Below are positions 16,442 to 24,612 of a stretch of DNA of 60,356 bases, piece after piece. This DNA comes from a bacterium (lineage in GTDB: Bacteria; Patescibacteriota; Minisyncoccia; Phycocordibacterales; PALSA-1337), in contig JANXZK010000020.1 in the NCBI GenBank assembly GCA_025355565.1, positions 1 through 60,356 of the forward strand, in the 5' to 3' direction. Position numbers and translations under genes: made by a program. The notes under the pieces are model-generated. The model saw only the letters and a program-made list of their open reading frames with translations. It searched no databases and was not told the origin of the DNA. Numbering within the stretch: position 1 is the stretch's first letter; each line of letters opens with the position of its first letter.

Positions 16442-16478
16442 GTGGGATATAATATCCATCAAGTGGGATGAAGTGGAT
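16442..16478 (+). promoter_or_regulatory. MraZ operator repeats overlapping the dcw promoter
   Basis: GTGGGA (16442-16447), GTGGGA (16463-16468) and GTGGAT (16473-16478) lie on one face of the helix: 21 bp then 10 bp apart. A TATAAT hexamer sits between them at 16448-16453. Known MraZ boxes are TGGGA repeats with 10-bp periodicity upstream of mraZ, so autoregulation is likely. Confidence 0.75.
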
Positions 16479-16544
16479 AAGGTCATTTTCTCATAATTTA
16501 AATATTTTGAAGGAAAGCCGAACCATTTCACTCGCGAAAACAAA

Positions 16545-16988
16545 ATGCTTATCGGCGAATTCCGACATACTATCGACGACAAGAACCGCCTATCGCTTCC
16601 TGCAAAATTCCGAAAGGAAATGGGGAAGACGGTGGTTGTAACCCCTGGTCTCGATTCCTGTCTCTTCATCTTTACGATGAAAGAATGGGAGAAGATCTCA
16701 GGGAGACTGTCGGCCGGAGATTCCTCGATGCTGCAGGCGGACAATCGAGGTTTCAATCGTTACCTCCTGGGAGGAGCAGTTGAAGCCGAGGTTGATGCAG
16801 CTGGCAGAATGTTATTGCCAGAGTATATCCGAGAGCGTGCCAAGCTCGAGAGCAATAAGGTGGTATTTATCGGAGTCGGTGATCGCGCGGAACTCTGGGA
16901 TGAGAAGGTGTGGGATGTGTACCGAGCCGAGGTTGAGAACAGGGCTGGTACATTAGCAGAAAAGCTCGGAGCAGCTGGAGTCAAATGA
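16545..16988 (+). CDS. mraZ: Transcriptional regulator MraZ
   Basis: A 147-residue AbrB-fold DNA-binding protein made of two SpoVT/AbrB-like repeats. It begins MLIGEFRHTIDDKNRLSLPA, with KFRKEMG following. The second repeat is VEAEVDAAGRMLLPEYIRERA. As first gene of the division cluster it usually represses its own operon through the repeats seen at 16442-16478. Its stop overlaps the rsmH ATG (ATGA). The leader is about 90 nt, so this gene is not leaderless. Confidence 0.97.
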   Translation: MLIGEFRHTIDDKNRLSLPAKFRKEMGKTVVVTPGLDSCLFIFTMKEWEKISGRLSAGDSSMLQADNRGFNRYLLGGAVEAEVDAAGRMLLPEYIRERAKLESNKVVFIGVGDRAELWDEKVWDVYRAEVENRAGTLAEKLGAAGVK

Positions 16989-17992
16989 TCATGCAAGCAG
17001 ACAATAGAGAGAAAGAAGCAGATCACGTCGCGAAGAGCATACATGAGCCAGTTCTTTTACAAGAAGTGATCGGGGGTTTGATAGAGGAGTCTGAATCATC
17101 TGGATCTAAAACTTCCAATATTCGATATCCAATATCCGGTCCATGGTATTTGGATGGAACACTAGGCGGTGCAGGACATGCTATAGCGATCGCCCGGGCA
17201 CTAGATGGAGATATGAATGTGATCGGGTTGGATCGAGACATCCAAGCGATCGATAGGGCACGCATCATATTGCCAGGCTCGGTAAATGGAAAGATCGTTC
17301 TCGAATGTGAGAACTTCCGTAACCTGGATAAAGTCCTTGAGACACACGGTATCTCAAGTGTAGACATGATCCTCCTAGACCTTGGTTTCTCATCTGATGA
17401 ATTGGAATCGTCCGAGAGAGGATTTTCATTTCAGAGAGATGAGCCACTACTCATGACTATGGGTGATCCGCATAGGCATCTCTTTACAGCTAGAGATATA
17501 GTCAATGGTTGGACAGAAGAGGATATCGCGAATGTGATATTTGGATACGGAGAAGAGAGATTCGCGAGGAGGATAGCGAGAGCTATCGTGAATTATAGAG
17601 CAAAGAAGAGGGTCGAGACGACATTTGAGTTGGTAGAGATCGTGAAGATGTCAGTTCCAGGATTTTACAGGAGAGGGAAGATAAATCCAGCCACAAAAAC
17701 ATTTCAAGCATTGCGTATCGCGGTCAATGATGAGTTGAATGCACTCAAGGATGGTTTGAAAAAAGGTTATGAAGCTTTGAATGATGGCGGACGCATGGGT
17801 GTGATCTCGTTTCATAGTTTAGAAGACAAGATAGTAAAAGATTTTTATAAAGAAAAAGCTATAGAGGGAGCAAATATCATCACAAAAAAACCAACGATCG
17901 CGAGTGATGAGGAGAGAGCAGTGAATCCACGGTCTAGAAGCGCGAAGTTGAGGATAATAGAGAAAAAATTTAATGAAATATCAAATAAATGA
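16985..17992 (+). CDS. rsmH: 16S rRNA m4C1402 methyltransferase RsmH (MraW)
   Basis: A 335-residue SAM-dependent enzyme methylating C1402 of 16S rRNA. HEPVLLQEVI, WYLDGTLGGAGHAIAIA (SAM loop), MILLDLGFSSDELESSERGF and GYGEERFARRIARAIV are diagnostic. NPATKTFQALRIAVNDEL, VISFHSLEDKIVKDFY and NPRSRSAKLRIIEK complete the signature. It is slightly longer than the usual 310 because of an insertion at about 30-45 (SESSGSKTSN..). ATG 16985 and ATG 16991 are both possible starts; the first overlaps the mraZ stop. Confidence 0.97.
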   Translation: MIMQADNREKEADHVAKSIHEPVLLQEVIGGLIEESESSGSKTSNIRYPISGPWYLDGTLGGAGHAIAIARALDGDMNVIGLDRDIQAIDRARIILPGSVNGKIVLECENFRNLDKVLETHGISSVDMILLDLGFSSDELESSERGFSFQRDEPLLMTMGDPHRHLFTARDIVNGWTEEDIANVIFGYGEERFARRIARAIVNYRAKKRVETTFELVEIVKMSVPGFYRRGKINPATKTFQALRIAVNDELNALKDGLKKGYEALNDGGRMGVISFHSLEDKIVKDFYKEKAIEGANIITKKPTIASDEERAVNPRSRSAKLRIIEKKFNEISNK

Positions 17993-18324
17993 CAAAAACA
18001 TTGATAAATACATACAATATAGCGAATGAATATAGGAGACATCTCATCTATGTTCTGATTTTCGGGTGTGCGCTAATGGTTGGTATATATATATTCAATG
18101 TGTATAGAGTTATCGCCACTACGATAGCATTGCAGAAGATCGAAACCCAATTGATTGCGACGGAGAATCAGGTTCAGAGTCTCGATTCCAGATATTTGGG
18201 CCTTTCTAGCCAGATCACACCAGATACTCTATCGAAACATGGCTTCACGACGGGCAAAGTCAGTCTCTATATCCCTCGCAATGCATCACTGGGTCGCGTA
18301 GCTTTAGTTGGACATGAATTATAG
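17989..18324 (+). CDS. ftsL: FtsL-like septum protein
   Basis: A 111-residue bitopic protein. One membrane segment (HLIYVLIFGCALMVGIYIFN, about 19-38) is followed by a heptad-rich helix (TTIALQKIETQLIATENQVQ). Size, topology and position between rsmH and ftsI fit FtsL, which partners FtsQ/DivIC at the septum. Sequence conservation of FtsL is low, so the assignment is mostly positional. ATGA overlap with rsmH and an 11-nt overlap with ftsI indicate coupled translation. Confidence 0.8.
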   Translation: MTKTLINTYNIANEYRRHLIYVLIFGCALMVGIYIFNVYRVIATTIALQKIETQLIATENQVQSLDSRYLGLSSQITPDTLSKHGFTTGKVSLYIPRNASLGRVALVGHEL

Positions 18325-20047
18325 TCAACGTTTTCGGGCTAGGCTCATATATATAGGCATATTGGCAGTGGCGGTAGTTTTGATGATCTCACTTTATACG
18401 ACTCAGATAGTCAAAGGTGAGAGTTATCACATGAAGGCCGATAAGCAATATGTGAAACCGAGCGCGTCACTATTTGATAGAGGTACGATATTTTTCAGTT
18501 CCAAAGATGGCACCAAAGCTTCCGCCGCGGCGATCGGCAGTGGATATCTCATATATATGAATCCATCACAGATCGTGGACCATGCGCAAACATATGATGC
18601 GCTATCTCAATATGTCCAGTTGGACAGAGCAAGCTTTATCGTAAAAGCAACGAAAAAGGGTGATATGTATGAGGAACTGGTTCATAGAGTCCCGGAGGAT
18701 ATCGCCACGACAGTGAAGACGCTCGCGCTCACTGGTATCGGTGTCGTCAAGGAGACTTGGCGTACATATCCAGGCGGTTCTATCGCCGCACATGAGCTGG
18801 GTCTCGTTGGCGAGAATTCAACCTCTGGCGCGATCGAGGGCAGATACGGGCTTGAAAGCTCATATGAGAATGTGCTCGAAAGGGCGGGGGTTAGCAATTC
18901 GATGAATGTTTTTGCGCAACTCTTTTCTGGAGTGAAAGACGCAGTATTTGGTGGGTCGACTTTATCTGGTGACATCGTGACGACTATCGATCCGACGACT
19001 GAGAAGTATTTGGAAAAGATCTTGATGGAGACAGATGAAAAATGGAAACCTGATGAGATAGGTGGTATCGTCATGGATCCAAAAACAGGTGAGATCATCG
19101 CTATGTCGTCACTCCCATCATTCGACCCGAATGATACATCCAATGTAAAGAACGCAAAAGTCTTTTCCAATTCTTTGGTCGAACATGTCTATGAGATGGG
19201 GTCGATCATGAAACCATTGACGATGGCGATGGCATTGGACACAGGCGTGGAAACTCCGATCTCTACATACAACGATACTGGCACGCTCACTCTGAATACG
19301 AAAAAGATCTCAAATTATGATGGTAAAGCTAGGGGAGTGATACCGATGCAGGAGATACTCAGTCAATCATTGAATGTCGGTGCCGCGACGATCGCCATGA
19401 ATGTCGAACACAAGCTCGGTAATGGCACGATGTTCAAGTACTTTGATAGTTTTGGACTCGGGCAAAAGAGCGGCATCGATCAACCCAACGAAGCGACAGG
19501 CATCATCAGTAACCTAAAGTCTGGTCGTGATATCGAGATCGCTACGGGCGCGTACGGCCAAGGTATCGCGGTCTCGCCGGTCGAGATGGTCAGAGCTCTG
19601 GCAGTTCTCGCGAATGGTGGATATCTCATCACGCCACATCTGGTCCGTGAGATCGATCGGTTCGATGGGACGATCAAAAAGATAGATCCTGTAAAATCTG
19701 GTCCAGTATTGAAGAAACAAACCGTCGATGAAGTCACGAGTATGCTTATCAATGTCGTCGATCTCAAGATCGCCCTGGCGCACCCGGATATTCATTTTGA
19801 AAACTATTCTGTTGCGGCAAAGACTGGCACTGCTCAGATCGCTGATCATGTGAATGGCGGATATTATCCTGATAGGTATCTGCACTCGTTCTTTGGATAT
19901 TTCCCAGCGTATGATCCGAAATATATCGTATTCTTTTATCAGATATATCCAAAGGGTGCACAATATGCGTCTGACACCTTAACGACACCATTTAGTGAGA
20001 TGACAAAATTCTTGATCGATTATTATGATATCACTCCAGATAGGTAG
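18314..20047 (+). CDS. ftsI: Septal peptidoglycan transpeptidase FtsI (PBP3)
   Basis: A class B penicillin-binding protein of 577 residues that cross-links septal peptidoglycan outside the membrane. The N-terminal membrane segment is at about 10-29. The dimerisation region is followed by the transpeptidase domain with SIMK (Ser297-Lys300), SLN (352-354) and KTG (503-505, AAKTGTAQ). There is no C-terminal PASTA domain. TTG 18308 also opens the frame, but ATG 18314 is preferred because MNYSQRFRARLIY precedes the membrane segment in the usual way. It overlaps ftsL by 11 nt. Confidence 0.95.
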   Translation: MNYSQRFRARLIYIGILAVAVVLMISLYTTQIVKGESYHMKADKQYVKPSASLFDRGTIFFSSKDGTKASAAAIGSGYLIYMNPSQIVDHAQTYDALSQYVQLDRASFIVKATKKGDMYEELVHRVPEDIATTVKTLALTGIGVVKETWRTYPGGSIAAHELGLVGENSTSGAIEGRYGLESSYENVLERAGVSNSMNVFAQLFSGVKDAVFGGSTLSGDIVTTIDPTTEKYLEKILMETDEKWKPDEIGGIVMDPKTGEIIAMSSLPSFDPNDTSNVKNAKVFSNSLVEHVYEMGSIMKPLTMAMALDTGVETPISTYNDTGTLTLNTKKISNYDGKARGVIPMQEILSQSLNVGAATIAMNVEHKLGNGTMFKYFDSFGLGQKSGIDQPNEATGIISNLKSGRDIEIATGAYGQGIAVSPVEMVRALAVLANGGYLITPHLVREIDRFDGTIKKIDPVKSGPVLKKQTVDEVTSMLINVVDLKIALAHPDIHFENYSVAAKTGTAQIADHVNGGYYPDRYLHSFFGYFPAYDPKYIVFFYQIYPKGAQYASDTLTTPFSEMTKFLIDYYDITPDR

Positions 20048-20090
20048 TATGGTTCCATGTGATATGGTAATGTTTAGTGGAGTAGAGATT

Positions 20091-20114
20091 AGTAGACAGT
20101 AAACCGTAAACAGG
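20091..20114. repeat. AGTAAAC/CAGTAA-type element between ftsI and murF
   Basis: AGTAGACAGTAAACCGTAAA followed by CAGG shares the CAGTAAACC core with 11926-11970. It lies in the 92-nt gap before murF. Confidence 0.45.
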
Positions 20115-20139
20115 AGCTAGTAAATAGAAAGTGCCTGCC

Positions 20140-21453
20140 ATGCAATTTTTCAAGAAAATTCTGATATATATATTGATCCTCGAATCCAAGTTGATCGTCC
20201 GCAAATATCAACCTTTTGTCGTCGCTGTAACCGGTAGCGTGGGCAAGACTTCTACGAAGGATGCGATCTATTGTGTTCTGAAAGATGAGAGCAAATACGT
20301 GAGGAAGAGTGACAAAAGTATGAATAGCGAGATCGGTTTACCGCTTACTGTGATCGGTGTGCCAAATGCATGGCATAGTTTTGGAGGATGGTCGAGAAAT
20401 ATTTTTGAAGGTCTGAAACTGATCATGACTACCAGAGAATATCCGGATTGTCTCGTTCTAGAGATCGGTGCTGATCATCCGGGGGATATCAGTAGTATTG
20501 CTAAATGGTTGAAGCCGGATATCTCTGTTATCACCAAAGTCAGTAAAACTCCTGTTCATGTGGAATTCTTCAATTCTCCCGAACAAGTATTCGAAGAAAA
20601 AGCAACTCTCGCAACTGCTGTCAAAGAAGGAGGATCGCTCATATTGTTCGCCGATGATCCGGATGTTTCTTCACTTTCAGATAGGGTGAAGCGGAGAAAT
20701 GTGAGTGTACTCGGTTACGGGACTGTCGCGACTGCAAATGTCATCGGGCATGATCTCTCTATCGTTTATAAAACAGAAGGGGATCTGAGATTTCCGATCG
20801 GCACGAAATTCAATATCGATATTCACGGTGTTCCAACATCGGTGATGATCTCTGATGTTGTCGGAGAAACGTATCAGTATCCAATTTTGGCCGCCGCCGC
20901 TGTTGGGCTAGCGAGAGGTATTCATCGAGAGGCGATCATTACCAGTCTTGAGAGATATAATGCGCCTCATGGACGTATGAATGTTGTTCGTGGAATCAAT
21001 GATTCCACGATCATCGATGACACATACAATTCTTCACCTGACGCGACATCGGCGGCTCTGCGGACACTCCGATCGATCGAGGTTAGTGGTTCCAAAATAG
21101 CTGTTTTGGGTGACATGATGGAACTCGGCAAGTATTCTGCGGAAGAGCACAAGAAGATCGGTAGGGAAGTCGCCGGTATCGCGAATGTTCTCATCACTGT
21201 CGGACCCCGTTCACGTGCGACTGCTGACGAGGCTATCCGTGCCGGTATGGATTCGCGGCATGTCTACTCGTTCGATTCGTCCATCGATGTTGGAAAGGCT
21301 GGTATGCCAGTCGTGGTACGTGGGGATGTCATCCTGGTCAAGGGTTCTCAGTCTGTCCGGATGGAGCGCATCGTAAAGGCGCTCCTCAGGAATCCAGATC
21401 TATCTGCTGACTCGTTGGTGAGGCAGGAAAATGAATGGCTTGAAAAGGTCTGA
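20140..21453 (+). CDS. murF: UDP-MurNAc-tripeptide--D-Ala-D-Ala ligase MurF
   Basis: A Mur ligase of 437 residues that adds D-Ala-D-Ala to the UDP-MurNAc-tripeptide in the cytoplasm. VVAVTGSVGKTSTKDAIYCV is the P-loop. LVLEIGADHPGDIS is typical of MurF, and NDSTIIDDTYNSSPDATSAA and KIAVLGDMMELG mark the C-terminal domain. The N-terminal uridine-binding domain is short, replaced by a hydrophobic start (QFFKKILIYILILESKL). GTG 20131 is an alternative start; ATG 20140 is chosen. It closes the division cluster in this window. Confidence 0.93.
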   Translation: MQFFKKILIYILILESKLIVRKYQPFVVAVTGSVGKTSTKDAIYCVLKDESKYVRKSDKSMNSEIGLPLTVIGVPNAWHSFGGWSRNIFEGLKLIMTTREYPDCLVLEIGADHPGDISSIAKWLKPDISVITKVSKTPVHVEFFNSPEQVFEEKATLATAVKEGGSLILFADDPDVSSLSDRVKRRNVSVLGYGTVATANVIGHDLSIVYKTEGDLRFPIGTKFNIDIHGVPTSVMISDVVGETYQYPILAAAAVGLARGIHREAIITSLERYNAPHGRMNVVRGINDSTIIDDTYNSSPDATSAALRTLRSIEVSGSKIAVLGDMMELGKYSAEEHKKIGREVAGIANVLITVGPRSRATADEAIRAGMDSRHVYSFDSSIDVGKAGMPVVVRGDVILVKGSQSVRMERIVKALLRNPDLSADSLVRQENEWLEKV

Positions 21454-21522
21454 CTTTCATGTTATTGTTTTGTGGCACTGATTTTTCATTTTGATATTTG
21501 CGTATTTGGATAGGCACTACAT

Positions 21523-21570
21523 GGCTCTATCGTCCCTGCCTGCCGGCAGTCAGGTAATGGTTAGGACACG
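21523..21570 (+). repeat. Partial tRNA-Glu copy interrupted by a 20-bp palindrome
   Basis: GGCTCTATCGTC (21523-21534) and TAATGGTTAGGACACG (21555-21570) together equal the first 28 nt of the intact tRNA-Glu at 21816. Between them is CCTGCCTGCCGGCAGTCAGG (21535-21554), an imperfect palindrome, placed inside the D-arm. This is a 5' tRNA fragment upstream of the GIY-YIG gene. Confidence 0.9.
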
Positions 21571-21579
21571 TTCATTCAC

Positions 21580-21837
21580 ATGTTTTATGTTTATATGATA
21601 AAAAGCATAAATAATGATTGGTATTATGTCGGGTCGACAAAGGATATCAAGGCTCGACTCGGGAAGCATAACAGTGGAGGAGTCACGTCAACAAAGATGC
21701 GCCGTCCTTATCTATTGGTATATTCTGAATCATTCAGTACAATAGATGGTGCGCGAAGAAGGGAGAAACGAATAAAGAGTAGTCGCAGTGTAAAAGAGGA
21801 TATAATAAAGAAATTGGCTCTATCGTCTAATGGTTAG
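21580..21837 (+). CDS. GIY-YIG domain protein (YhbQ/UPF0213 type)
   Basis: An 85-residue single-domain nuclease-like protein. MFYVYMIKSINNDWYYVGST holds the split GIY-YIG (YVYM and YYVG). KDIKARLGKHNSGGVTSTK has the conserved Arg and His, and ARRREKRIKSS the basic helix; the Glu in this helix would be metal-binding. It lies between a broken tRNA-Glu copy ending 9 nt upstream and the intact tRNA-Glu. Its last codons (LSSNG, stop TAG) lie inside the tRNA. This suggests an endonuclease that travels with a tRNA gene target, like a homing unit, although most YhbQ-like proteins are not known to be mobile. Confidence 0.85.
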   Translation: MFYVYMIKSINNDWYYVGSTKDIKARLGKHNSGGVTSTKMRRPYLLVYSESFSTIDGARRREKRIKSSRSVKEDIIKKLALSSNG

Positions 21838-21887
21838 GACACGGCCTTCTCAAGGCTGGAATCGGGGTTCGACTCCCCGTAGAGTCA
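21816..21887 (+). tRNA. tRNA-Glu(CTC)
   Basis: Acceptor GGCTCTA/TAGAGTC, anticodon stem CGGCC/GGCTG with loop TTCTCAA (anticodon CTC), T-arm CGGGG-TTCGACT-CCCCG, discriminator A; CCA is not encoded. TATAAT at 21801-21806, inside the GIY-YIG gene, is a good -10 for it. Confidence 0.93.
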
Positions 21888-21931
21888 CAAAAATTGAACG
21901 AACAATGTGAGTGAGATTTTCGTGACTCTGA

Positions 21932-22315
21932 AGAAGCGCAGCTTATAAAGGCAGCACTCTTACCGAGCCTGATACGGCTGCGGTGCTTTTCGATAACGCT
22001 GAGGTGCCTGATAAGAGTCTGACCGAACAGCTCGAAGCGAAGAATCACCAGACTGCCTTGAATTATCTTTTCGACCATATCGAAAAAGGCGAAAAGATCG
22101 ACGAGAATCTAATCCTCAAGCTCCACAGTATTCTCATGAACGCCATGCTTCTACAGGCAAATATTGCACCTGCGATTATTCGTCAGGAGCAGAAGCGTCT
22201 TTACTACGCTTATCTCTACAAGGCACAAACCAAAGAAGACTTGAGTCAGCTTGAGGATTTTCTCTGTGAAGTCATCATGGATGGGTTTGCGATATTGAAG
22301 AGGAAAGACAAATAA
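21932..22315 (+). pseudogene. Fic-family protein remnant with the catalytic core deleted
   Basis: The open frame after TGA at 21929-21931 reads SAAYKGSTLTEPDTAAVLFD and KSLTEQLEAKNHQTALNYLF, then ILKLHSILMN. This matches the N-terminal half of Fic proteins. It continues straight into AMLLQANIAPAIIRQEQKRL and KEDLSQLEDFLCEVIMDGF, the C-terminal part. The middle with the AMP-transferring HPFxxGNGR motif is absent, again without loss of frame. The 5' end is also lost toward the tRNA. ATG 21983 could still give a 110-aa product, but it could not be an active Fic enzyme. Confidence 0.75.
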
Positions 22316-22466
22316 TATTTATTAGCCTATTGCTTGGTATATATTGGCGATAATATATTGGTTTATCGTCGTGACTCTACGATCAAGAAGTCTCCGAATT
22401 GCATTGATATTACAAATGGGTAACCATGGTTGACCTTTCAATCGTATAGTTATATCCTTCCATTAT

Positions 22467-22883
22467 ATGACGAAAAATACATACAAATACTTATACATTA
22501 CGTCGACCATATTGACCATATTTGTGGCTGTCCTTTTGCTCGCACCAGGTGGTGCTCATGCGCAATATTACGGCGGTTATAATTACCAAAATTACGGCAA
22601 CAATTATGGCAATTATGGCTATGATAATGGCTATTCAAACTATTATAATAACTATAATGGTGGCTATTCTAACTACTATGACAACTATAGAAATGGTAGC
22701 TGTTGCGGCTATGTAAATCAGCCAACATACGTATATCAGCAGCCGTATTATGTTTCGGCGCCATATTATTCATACCCTTCATATTCCTACTCCTATTATC
22801 CTGACTACTCATATTCGTATCCGTCATATTCTTATCAGAATTACTATAATTACAGCTACGGTCATGGCTATCGGGGATGGTAA
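22467..22883 (+). CDS. Secreted Tyr/Asn/Gly/Ser-rich low-complexity protein
   Basis: A 138-residue protein with a clear signal peptide (VAVLLLAPGGAHAQ, cleavage after AHA at about residue 32). Residues 33-98 are dominated by Y, N and G (YYGGYNYQNYGNNYGNYGYD), with a CC pair near 79, and residues 98-138 by Y, S and P (YSYPSYSYSYYPDYSYSYPS). No known domain is visible. Composition recalls adhesive or self-assembling secreted proteins. It lies directly before the RND adaptor gene on the same strand, so shared regulation or export is possible. Confidence 0.75.
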   Translation: MTKNTYKYLYITSTILTIFVAVLLLAPGGAHAQYYGGYNYQNYGNNYGNYGYDNGYSNYYNNYNGGYSNYYDNYRNGSCCGYVNQPTYVYQQPYYVSAPYYSYPSYSYSYYPDYSYSYPSYSYQNYYNYSYGHGYRGW

Positions 22884-22933
22884 GATTTGCGTTAGCAGTG
22901 CACTATTTGCAACCGCATCACTCTTCCTGTAGT

Positions 22934-24523
22934 ATGAAAAGTATGTCAATATTTTCATATATACGTAAACACGTAGTTATTTCGACTGTTATCGTCCTGG
23001 TGGTGGTCATTGTCGCCATCATTGCTGGTAGGGCGGCTTCATCGGTTGCTCCAGCAATCAATGACTCTGGTGCGAAACAGGTCACGTTGGTGAACATTGC
23101 GTCATTTCGCAGAGGAAATATCGCGATTTCAGCTGACGGAGTCATCGAGGCACGTTCACAGGCAGATCTTCGCAGTCAGATGTCCGCACCCGTTTCGACC
23201 ATCGACGTTTCGCTCGGAGGTCGAGTATATCAAGGTCAAGTCATCCTCGAACTTCAAAATGCTGATACTCGCGCGCAACTCGCGCAAGCCGAAGCATCTC
23301 TAGCTCTGGCACAGAGTCAATTCTCGACTGGCGCGGTGTCATTGGACTCGGCAAAACAGAATGTCTTGGACAAGATACGAGATGCATATATCAAGACCAA
23401 TGACGCTATCACTTCGCAGGCAGATACTATTCTATACAACAATGATGGAAATGGCGGAAGATTGACTTCGTATTCTACAGATGCGGCGATGTATTCTGAG
23501 ATAACTACAGCTGACATCGATCTGCGATCAGGTCTCGTGACATGGAAGAATACGATCGCGAATCTCAGTTCTGACAGCAGTACGGATATCATACAGAATG
23601 CGATCAAGCTCGCTACGAAGAATATGTCAACGGCTGATATATTGTTAAATGATATGTCCAAAATATTGAATGATGTGTCGACATACGCGACGCCTTCATT
23701 TTCAGTGACGGTGAATGCTTGGAAAGCGGCGATCTCTGGAGCTCACGCTTCTCTCTCTGGCGCGGCTCAATCATTGACAGCGGCAAAGATGACATTGGAT
23801 ACCATGATCTCTTCGCAGAACGGTACAGCCAACGCGCAGATCTCTGTCGCGCAGGCTGGTGTGCGCAATCTCGAGGCTCAGTTGGCAAAAACGATAGTCA
23901 GATCACCGATCAGTGGTAAAGTGTCTGCTCTGCCGCTCCGAGAAGGGGAACTCGCTTCTCCAGGTACGCTACTCGCGACGATCATAGGAAATGATAGTGG
24001 CATCGAGATCAAAGCATACGTGAGTGGTGAGGATCTAGCTCGAGTCGCAGTCGGTTCATCAGTCATCGTGCAAAGACGAGTGTCACAAAGTGATATGAAT
24101 GCGTCGTCTACTCCGATCATGGGAACGGTTTCAAATATTGCCCCAGGTGTCGATCCTTTGACAAAGAAGGCGGAGGTTGTCATCGAGATCGGAGATTCTG
24201 TGAATTCTGGGTTGATCATCGGTCAGAATGTCACAGTCTCGATCCTGATGTCGAAGGACGTGTCATCGTCGATATTGCAGACTAAAGTGCCATCAGGATC
24301 ACAAACCATCACATATCTCTTGCCGATTCAGGACGTGAAGATCATCCCTGGAGCGGCATACGTTTTTACCGTCGATGCGAGTTCAAAGATCGTACGTAAT
24401 GACGTCACACTAGGCGCGGTGAGAGGTGATTTTATCGAAGTTGTGAAAGGTCTGAATGACGCGATGGATATCATCACCCCTGTCTATGAATTGGAAGAGG
24501 GTCAGACGGTGGTTGTAGAATAG
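22934..24523 (+). CDS. RND efflux periplasmic adaptor (MFP/HlyD family)
   Basis: A 529-residue membrane-fusion protein. An N-terminal membrane segment (VISTVIVLVVVIVAIIAG) is followed by a lipoyl half (MSAPVSTIDVSLGGRVYQGQ), a long Ala/Ser-rich helical hairpin (about 115-320), the second lipoyl half (IVRSPISGKVSALPLREGEL), and a beta-barrel with ASSTPIMGTVSNIAPGVDP. ATG 22877 gives a longer frame but overlaps the previous gene, and its extra residues are not signal-like, so ATG 22934 is chosen. It pairs with the RND pump 89 nt downstream. Confidence 0.9.
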   Translation: MKSMSIFSYIRKHVVISTVIVLVVVIVAIIAGRAASSVAPAINDSGAKQVTLVNIASFRRGNIAISADGVIEARSQADLRSQMSAPVSTIDVSLGGRVYQGQVILELQNADTRAQLAQAEASLALAQSQFSTGAVSLDSAKQNVLDKIRDAYIKTNDAITSQADTILYNNDGNGGRLTSYSTDAAMYSEITTADIDLRSGLVTWKNTIANLSSDSSTDIIQNAIKLATKNMSTADILLNDMSKILNDVSTYATPSFSVTVNAWKAAISGAHASLSGAAQSLTAAKMTLDTMISSQNGTANAQISVAQAGVRNLEAQLAKTIVRSPISGKVSALPLREGELASPGTLLATIIGNDSGIEIKAYVSGEDLARVAVGSSVIVQRRVSQSDMNASSTPIMGTVSNIAPGVDPLTKKAEVVIEIGDSVNSGLIIGQNVTVSILMSKDVSSSILQTKVPSGSQTITYLLPIQDVKIIPGAAYVFTVDASSKIVRNDVTLGAVRGDFIEVVKGLNDAMDIITPVYELEEGQTVVVE

Positions 24524-24612
24524 ATCCATCTGGACCAGTGTCTTTCGTAAGATCAGATGATCAGGCTCTCGGATCGGTTCAATAGATTATAAGTGATAAA
24601 TATTCTTCAAGT

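Noticed and set aside
22322..22400. Further tRNA-Glu fragment near 22369 (GTGACTCTACG matching the antisense 3' end)
   Set aside because: Only 11 bases match and no other part of the tRNA is present.
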